Below, in pieces: positions 58,471-64,000 of a DNA stretch of 64,000 bases. The position numbers and the translations under genes were made by a program. Source of the stretch: CAIZQW01 sp942493055 (GTDB lineage: Bacteria > Verrucomicrobiota > Kiritimatiellia > RFP12 > UBA1067); the NCBI GenBank assembly GCA_942493055.1, contig OW818680.1, positions 3,410,001 to 3,474,000 of the forward strand, given 5' to 3'. Below the pieces are notes generated by a model. It saw only the letters and a program-made list of their open reading frames with translations. It was not told the DNA's origin and searched no databases. Numbering within the stretch: position 1 is the first letter of the stretch; each line of letters starts with the position of its first letter.

Positions 58471-61422
58471 ATGAAAAACACACTTCTCTCCCTTGTCACC
58501 GTCTTCATGGTGACGCCTGCAACCTTGCCGTTGAATGCCGCCGAGCTTCAGCCCGACACCCCCGTCCCTGCGTTTTCGGGCAGCGCCCGCGCGTATGCGA
58601 CAACATCACAAGGCTGGATGGCCAAGGAGAGCTTCCAAGCGGAAATAACCGTCACGATTAGGAGCGGTCATGGCGGCAACGGCTGCGCCTTCATGGGCCT
58701 GGGCAATGGCAAGCCGGACCCGAAAGCGTATGGCGAGCCGACCCTGGCGCCGTCACTGGTCTTCAGGATGGCTCCGAACGATTTTGGCGGCGGACGCGTG
58801 CTCGCGACCGTGGACGCACAGCCTGCAGAGGAGGCGCAACTGGGGGATGGCACCCATCGCTTGCGCCTCTCGTGGGATGCGGTCAAGAAATGCGCGTGGC
58901 TGGAGATCCACCGGAATTGGAAGCCGGGCGCGCGCTTCGCGGCTACAGGATCGCTTCAAGTTCCAAGCGGGTCTGCAGCCTTCAATAACGACACGCGACT
59001 CTTTGTCGGCGGCGCCGAGGATGTCCTGTTTGCCGATTTTTCGCTCAGAAGAATGTCTCCCCATGAACTCGCAACACTCCCGTCATCTGATGCCTTCCCC
59101 AAAGATGCTTCGGCTCGCACCTGGCTTCCTGTCGAGGGCGCTTCGTCGCTCACAAAACCCGACGCTGCCACGGCTTCCGTGGATCGCTTTCTCAAAGAGC
59201 TTACCGCCCGCTTCCGTCCTGTCGTCTGCTGGTACAAGGGGGCGAGCCTGGAGGCCAGCCGGGCACTGTCCGGCGGCAAGCTGGAACTCCCGAATTCCAC
59301 GTGGGCGCTCGCCGTGGATGTCAAGCCCGTCGCCGGCGAAGCCGATGCTTGTGACCTGACGCTTTCGGTCATGCTCAAAGAGGGTGGGGCATTGTCCGCA
59401 GGGATCGCGGCGGCGTTCGACTTTTCTGCCTGGAGCAAAGACAACTACACCTTGATTCCCGCAGCCCTTTACAACGGCAACCGCTTGCGTACCGTCAATC
59501 GCGGGTATGCAGCCGGCCTCGATAACGCCGACTATTACCGTACGGATTTGCCGCTCACGCAGGGCGACCTCCCGCGTCTGGAGGTCGAGGACAACAAACC
59601 TTCGAAGGTGGAGGTCAACGCCAGTAACGCGACCACGCCGGCGATCTGCGTGTTCGACCCAAAGGCCAAACAAGGCTTCATCATTCTTGCCGAGCAGGCG
59701 GGACGTGTCTCTAACGGCGATTTTCTGCGTAAGCCCAACGGCGAAATACTCGACACCGCCTTTGCCATTGAAGAGAGCCTTGACCGCTCGCGCGCCTCCC
59801 TCGTCATCGCCGCGCCTGGCGTACGCGAACGCAAACCCGAGTTCCTTGGCTTCAGCAACAGCCCTGACCGCGGCATCTCGCTGAAGGGCGGCGACGCGAT
59901 CACCCTCAAGCTGCGCCTGTACAGTTTCGCCGCCGCCGACATTCCGGCCGTTCTTGAGAAGTTCATGACCGTGCGCAAGGCGCTCACCGGTCCGAACCAC
60001 CCGCGCAAGCTTCTCCCTGCAAGCCAAGTCGAAAAATACATGACTGATCTCATTGACAGTCGTTTTCTGGTCAGCAAGAGTTGCAACTTCTATTGCCCTG
60101 AAAACGGGAACTGGATCGCCTTCGGCTGGATCGGCGGCTGGATAAACACCTTTCCGATGCTGGTCCTTGGCGACGAAAAACACCTCGACCGCGTCAGTCA
60201 GACATTTGACTTCGGTTTCAGAGCGCAGGAACCGTCCGGCTATTTCCACTACGCCATCCGCCAAGATGGCAATCTCGCGTTCCGTGAACCGAGACCGGAT
60301 ATGAATCAGTCCCGCACGATGGGGGACACGCTCTTTTGGATGATCAAGCAGTTCAATCTGCTCAAAGCTCAAAACAGGGGTCATGCAATAAAGCCCGAAT
60401 GGGAGAGCGGCATCCAGAAACTTGCCGATGCCTTTGTCGCCACGTGGAAGAAGGACGGGCAATGGGGCAAGATGATCAATGTCAAGACGGGTGCGGTCTC
60501 GGAATACAATACCACCGGGGGCGCTCCCGTCATTCAGGGGCTCGCCTACGCTTCGGTCTACTTCAACAATCCGGAATACATCAGGGTCGCCATGGAGGCT
60601 GCGAAGTTCTACTATGCGCGCGACTTCGTCAAGCAGGGCTTCACAACGGGCGGTTGTGCCGACATCCTGCAGAACGCCGATTCCGAAACCGCCGCCGCCC
60701 TCATGTCCTCCCTGATGGCCCTGTATGAGGTCACCGGAGATAAAGCTTGGCTTGAGAAGTGCCTTCAGGTCGCCCACCTTGTCGCCACGTGGACCGTCTC
60801 CTACGACTATGAACTGCCGAAGTTCACTGAACTTGGCAGCCTCGGTGCTAAGCTTGCCGGCGTTTTCTGGGCCAGTACCCAGAACAAGCATGGCGCCCCG
60901 GGTATCTGCACCAGCTCCGGTGACGCGCTGTTCAAGATCTACCGCGCCACGGGCGACACCCGCTATGCCGAACTGATCCGTGATATCGTTGCCGCCCACG
61001 GCGAGAGCATCCGCCCCAACGGACGCACGAATGAACGTCTCACCTACTGCGATGCCGACTCCCGCGGCTCCCGTGGTGACCATGTGACGGGCTGGAACGA
61101 AACGAATGGAGCCCTGATGGCGCAGGAGCTCCCCGGCATCTACCTGCAGACCGACACGGACCGTTTCTATGTCTTCGACGCTGTTGAAGCCAGCGTTTTT
61201 TCCCGCGATGGTGCCGGTGTCAAACTTGAGATCAAGAACCCAACGAAGTTCGATGCCAAGGTTGCCCTCTTTGCGGAGTCCGCAAAACAGGCGAATAAGC
61301 CGCAGGGGACTACCGCGTTCCTCGCGTGGCCGAAGGTCGAGGTCAAAGCTGGCAGCACCGTAACAGTGCGCATCTTGTCCGATGGAAAAACAGTCGTACC
61401 TCAAAGCGCGGGAGGAAAATAA
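58471..61422 (+). CDS. Large secreted protein with six-hairpin-type C-terminal region
   Basis: AAAGGA lies six bases before the ATG. The 983-residue protein has a signal peptide (MKNTLLSLVTVFMVTPATLP), a concanavalin-like N-terminal sandwich (about 25-205, with GDGTHRLRLSWDAVKKCAWL), a second beta region (about 230-510), and an alpha-helical toroid-like region (about 530-900): SRFLVSKSCNFYCPEN-type segment, WGKMINVKTG, GLAYASVYFNNPEYIRVAME and LMALYEVTGDKAWLEKCL. Repeated helix pairs of this type occur in six-hairpin glycosidases. No family or catalytic residue is assigned. It overlaps the next gene by one base (TAATG). Confidence 0.65.
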   Translation: MKNTLLSLVTVFMVTPATLPLNAAELQPDTPVPAFSGSARAYATTSQGWMAKESFQAEITVTIRSGHGGNGCAFMGLGNGKPDPKAYGEPTLAPSLVFRMAPNDFGGGRVLATVDAQPAEEAQLGDGTHRLRLSWDAVKKCAWLEIHRNWKPGARFAATGSLQVPSGSAAFNNDTRLFVGGAEDVLFADFSLRRMSPHELATLPSSDAFPKDASARTWLPVEGASSLTKPDAATASVDRFLKELTARFRPVVCWYKGASLEASRALSGGKLELPNSTWALAVDVKPVAGEADACDLTLSVMLKEGGALSAGIAAAFDFSAWSKDNYTLIPAALYNGNRLRTVNRGYAAGLDNADYYRTDLPLTQGDLPRLEVEDNKPSKVEVNASNATTPAICVFDPKAKQGFIILAEQAGRVSNGDFLRKPNGEILDTAFAIEESLDRSRASLVIAAPGVRERKPEFLGFSNSPDRGISLKGGDAITLKLRLYSFAAADIPAVLEKFMTVRKALTGPNHPRKLLPASQVEKYMTDLIDSRFLVSKSCNFYCPENGNWIAFGWIGGWINTFPMLVLGDEKHLDRVSQTFDFGFRAQEPSGYFHYAIRQDGNLAFREPRPDMNQSRTMGDTLFWMIKQFNLLKAQNRGHAIKPEWESGIQKLADAFVATWKKDGQWGKMINVKTGAVSEYNTTGGAPVIQGLAYASVYFNNPEYIRVAMEAAKFYYARDFVKQGFTTGGCADILQNADSETAAALMSSLMALYEVTGDKAWLEKCLQVAHLVATWTVSYDYELPKFTELGSLGAKLAGVFWASTQNKHGAPGICTSSGDALFKIYRATGDTRYAELIRDIVAAHGESIRPNGRTNERLTYCDADSRGSRGDHVTGWNETNGALMAQELPGIYLQTDTDRFYVFDAVEASVFSRDGAGVKLEIKNPTKFDAKVALFAESAKQANKPQGTTAFLAWPKVEVKAGSTVTVRILSDGKTVVPQSAGGK

Positions 61423-64000
61423 TGAGAAAGAAGCTTGTGATCGGTTTTGTTTTTGCTGCCTGTACTGCTCTGGCGCAGAATCAGCCGCATTCGCCCGTCC
61501 CTGTTCCTCCGTTTCCCTCGAATCTTCTTCCCGGCAAGACGGCCCCCGGTGTGACTGACATCTGGGTTGTCTTTAAGACCCATTGCGACCTTGGCTATAC
61601 CCTGTCCGCAGATGCGGTGAACGAGAAGTACCGTGTCCAGATGATGGACAACGCCATCCGCATGATCGAGGCTGATCGTGCGAAGCCGGCTGCCGAGCGC
61701 TTCAAGTGGACGATCGCCGGCTGGCCGATGGCGCGTAACATTCTCGGGCCCAAGCAGGACCCGGTCCGCAAGGCAAAGATTGAGCAGGCGCTCCGGGAAG
61801 GGACGATTGTGGTTCACGCGCTGCCGGCGACGATGGAGTCTGACGTGATGGACATGGAGGATTATGTCCGCTCGCTTGGCTTCTCCTCCTCCATCGCCCG
61901 CACCTACGGCCAACCGCTTTCGATCTCATGCAAAATGACGGATGTCCCTGCGCATTCCTGGTTTCTGCCGACGCTGCTCACCCATGCCGGCGTTAAATTC
62001 TTCCAGCTCGGTTACAACTACTCCTGCCGCGGGCCGATGACGCCGCAGCTGTTCTGGTGGGAGGCGCCCGACGGCTCGCGCCTGCTCACCTTCTGCGCCA
62101 ATCAATATGGCTCATCGCTGACGCCGCCGAAGGACTGGCCAGCCAAAAATTATCTCGCCGTCGTCATGACCCACGACAATGAAGGTCCGCCCTCTCCGGG
62201 CGAAGTGGCGCATGTGCGTGACGTCATCTCCAAAATGCCGGGCGTGACATTGCATTTCAGCAGCATGGACGATTTCGCCAAGGCGCTGCTGGCTGAGAAG
62301 CCTGAACTTCCTGTGATCCGGGGCGACATGGTTGATCCGTGGATTCATGGCGTGGCGGCTATGCCCGTGGAGTCGGAGACAGCCCGCCGTGTCCGTCCAC
62401 TTTTGCCCGCGCTCGATCTCATGGATACGGAACTGCGTGTATGGGGATTGACCCCCGCGCCGCTCGCCGGTCCGCTTGCCGAGGCGTATGAGAACAGCAT
62501 GCTCTACGGCGAGCACACCTGGGGCGCGATGTGTCCGTGGTACGGCTTCTGGGCGATGCCGGGACTTCCGGGCCGCTTCCTCTATGGCGATGCCTTTCGC
62601 GATGCACGGGCAAAGGGATTCTACAAAAAGTTTGAGTCTTCGTTCGATGACCACCGCGCCTTCATCCGCAAGACCGAAGCCATCGCCAATGCCGGATTGA
62701 CTGAACGGCTTCAGATGTTGGCGAAGGCCGTGAAACAGAACGGCGAGCGCGTCGTCGTCTTCAACCCGCTGCCATGGGAGCGTTCGGGCATTGTTGAAAT
62801 CAATGGCAAGCGTCTTTTCGCTGATGCTGTGCCTGCCAACGGCTATAAGACCCTGTCCGACACGTCCGACCTGTCCGACACGTCCGCTCTGTCCGACAAA
62901 GCCATCCTGAAGACCGCTCACTTTACAGCCGCTGTTGACCTCAAGCGCGGAGGCATCTCCTCTCTCGTCGAAAAAGCTACAGGCCGCGAGCTGGTGGATC
63001 AGGCAAGTCCATATATTCTTGGCCAATTTTTGCATGAGAAATTCAGTCAGGCGCAGACACTGGATTACTATAACCGCTACAACACCATGAACAATTCTTA
63101 TAACGGCACGGTCAAGCCCGACATGCCTGCTGATGCCAAATATGCCGCCTTGACGCCCCCGAGTTGGAAGGCGACGCTTTCCCGCTCGCCGCTGGCCGAC
63201 GTGCTCACGCTCACTGCTGTTGACACGCTTGGCCTTGCCAAGGCGATTAATATCACCTTCACGTTCCCCAAAGAGCAAGCCAGTGTAAATGCGGCTTGGC
63301 GCATTGTTGAAAAGACGCCCGACGCGATCCCTGAGGGCGGCTGGCTCTGCTTCCCCTTCGCCGTGAAGGATGCCCGCTTCACGGTCGGCCGTCTCGGCGG
63401 GCCGATGGATCTTGCCAAGGATCAGATCGCGGGAGGCAACCGTCATCTGTACGGCGTTCATACAGGGGCTGCCGTCACGGATATCCGTGGCGCAGGCATG
63501 GCCCTGTGTTCTCCTGACGCGCCGCTCATGAGCTTCGGCGAGCCCGGCCTGTGGAAGTACACCTTCGACTATCTCCCGAAAAACGGGACCATCTTTGTCC
63601 ATCTTTACAACAACATGTGGAACACCAACTTCCCGTATTGGATTGACGGCTCTTGGAGCGCCAGCGTCTGCGTCTGGCCCGTTGCCCCTGGCACCACTAT
63701 CGCCGAAACCCTTGCTGTGAAATCGTGGGAGACGCGTCTGCCGCTGCTGGCAGCCTCCGCGAGCGGCCCCGGGGGCCAGTTGCCGAAGCAGCAGGCAGGG
63801 CTCACCCTCTCCCGCAAAGGCGTCCTCGTGACAGCCTTTGGCGCCGATCCCGACGGCAGCGCTGGCACCCTCCTGCGCCTGTGGGAACAGGCAGGCAACT
63901 CTGGGCCGATCACGGTTACGTTACCGTCCGGTGCAACGTTCAAAACAGCCACGCCTGTTAACCTCCGTGGCGAAAAGGCTGGCGAGTCAATCGTCCTCAC
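61422..64000 (+). CDS. Secreted GH38/DUF5054-like hydrolase, N-terminal part (cut by window end)
   Basis: ATG 61422 shares one base with the previous stop codon; GGAGG lies upstream. The frame is open to the window edge, about 860 residues. After a signal peptide (MRKKLVIGFVFAACTALAQ) comes DIWVVFKTHCDLGYT, where H54 and D56 match the H-x-D metal motif of GH38 alpha-mannosidases; the family layout fits DUF5054. IAGWPMARNILGP, FFQLGYNYSCRGPM, EAPDGSRLLTF and VVMTHDNEGPP follow. An in-frame 18-bp repeat at 62853-62897 encodes SDTSDLSDTSALSD. The C-terminal end lies outside the window. A zinc-dependent glycosidase is likely. Confidence 0.75.
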   Translation, partial: MRKKLVIGFVFAACTALAQNQPHSPVPVPPFPSNLLPGKTAPGVTDIWVVFKTHCDLGYTLSADAVNEKYRVQMMDNAIRMIEADRAKPAAERFKWTIAGWPMARNILGPKQDPVRKAKIEQALREGTIVVHALPATMESDVMDMEDYVRSLGFSSSIARTYGQPLSISCKMTDVPAHSWFLPTLLTHAGVKFFQLGYNYSCRGPMTPQLFWWEAPDGSRLLTFCANQYGSSLTPPKDWPAKNYLAVVMTHDNEGPPSPGEVAHVRDVISKMPGVTLHFSSMDDFAKALLAEKPELPVIRGDMVDPWIHGVAAMPVESETARRVRPLLPALDLMDTELRVWGLTPAPLAGPLAEAYENSMLYGEHTWGAMCPWYGFWAMPGLPGRFLYGDAFRDARAKGFYKKFESSFDDHRAFIRKTEAIANAGLTERLQMLAKAVKQNGERVVVFNPLPWERSGIVEINGKRLFADAVPANGYKTLSDTSDLSDTSALSDKAILKTAHFTAAVDLKRGGISSLVEKATGRELVDQASPYILGQFLHEKFSQAQTLDYYNRYNTMNNSYNGTVKPDMPADAKYAALTPPSWKATLSRSPLADVLTLTAVDTLGLAKAINITFTFPKEQASVNAAWRIVEKTPDAIPEGGWLCFPFAVKDARFTVGRLGGPMDLAKDQIAGGNRHLYGVHTGAAVTDIRGAGMALCSPDAPLMSFGEPGLWKYTFDYLPKNGTIFVHLYNNMWNTNFPYWIDGSWSASVCVWPVAPGTTIAETLAVKSWETRLPLLAASASGPGGQLPKQQAGLTLSRKGVLVTAFGADPDGSAGTLLRLWEQAGNSGPITVTLPSGATFKTATPVNLRGEKAGESIVL
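62853..62897 (+). repeat. In-frame 18-bp tandem repeat inside the GH38-like gene
   Basis: Two and a half copies of CTGTCCGACACGTCCGAC, coding for Leu-Ser-Asp-Thr-Ser-Asp units. It lies between the catalytic part and the beta C-terminal part, so it probably lengthens a linker. Confidence 0.85.

Noticed and set aside
59083..61404. 773-residue open frame on the minus strand
   Set aside because: Antisense shadow of the six-hairpin-type gene; no ribosome-binding site or domain.
62112..63602. 496-residue open frame on the minus strand
   Set aside because: Antisense to the GH38-like gene, whose H-x-D motif and signal peptide are clear.

Overview
The window looks like chromosomal DNA from an anaerobic, polysaccharide-degrading bacterium of the PVC group, most likely Kiritimatiellota or Lentisphaerota. 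This is inferred from gene content: large secreted autotransporter-repeat proteins, several UroD-like methyltransferase paralogs next to glycosidases, many signal-peptide glycoside hydrolases with no SusC/SusD pair, plus HydE and lactate dehydrogenase, which suggest fermentation. No marker tree could be run, so the phylum is not proven.

Left part (1-6050, minus strand): the 5' part of a GH51 arabinofuranosidase, then a housekeeping operon read right to left as ispE, tRNA-Gln, prs, rplY, pth, rpsF, ssb, rpsR, rplI, ending in a clear terminator at 781-811. Divergent from it are hydE and amrS (radical SAM enzymes), a ZIP-type transporter with an inserted cyclic-nucleotide-binding domain, and a GH43 enzyme. 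A minus-strand secreted carboxypeptidase-regulatory-domain protein and a REP-type transposase fused to a DprA/SLOG-like domain follow, then a VIT-family transporter with L-lactate dehydrogenase, and tRNA-Ile(CAU).

Middle part (16180-34400): secreted protein cluster A has an autotransporter-repeat protein, a large clan-A-like glycosidase with a CBM9-like tail, a polysaccharide deacetylase, another large secreted protein and a LacI regulator. After it come an aminotransferase, a DUF523/DUF1722 protein, a truncated flavoprotein pseudogene, a second autotransporter-repeat protein and a spermidine-synthase-like protein. Hairpin repeats sit in the gaps.

Right part (34830-64000, all plus strand): cluster B has two UroD-like proteins, two tandem paralogous autotransporter-repeat proteins separated by a duplication scar, a beta-helix/CBM6 lipoprotein, a DUF5703-like enzyme, an NPCBM protein, a GH36-like alpha-galactosidase, a third UroD-like protein, an MFS sugar transporter, a small discoidin-like protein, a six-hairpin-type enzyme and a GH38/DUF5054-like enzyme cut by the window end. 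The set reads as a glycan-utilisation locus: secreted enzymes release sugars, the MFS carrier imports them, and the UroD-like proteins may act on methyl groups (inference).

The observations most worth a second look are the transposase-DprA-like fusion with its palindromes, the ZIP-CNB fusion, the shared C-terminal tail of the four autotransporter-repeat proteins, the three UroD subtypes, the duplication scar at 41020-41162, the ispE/tRNA-Gln overlap, and several promoters placed so close to start codons that leaderless mRNAs are likely.
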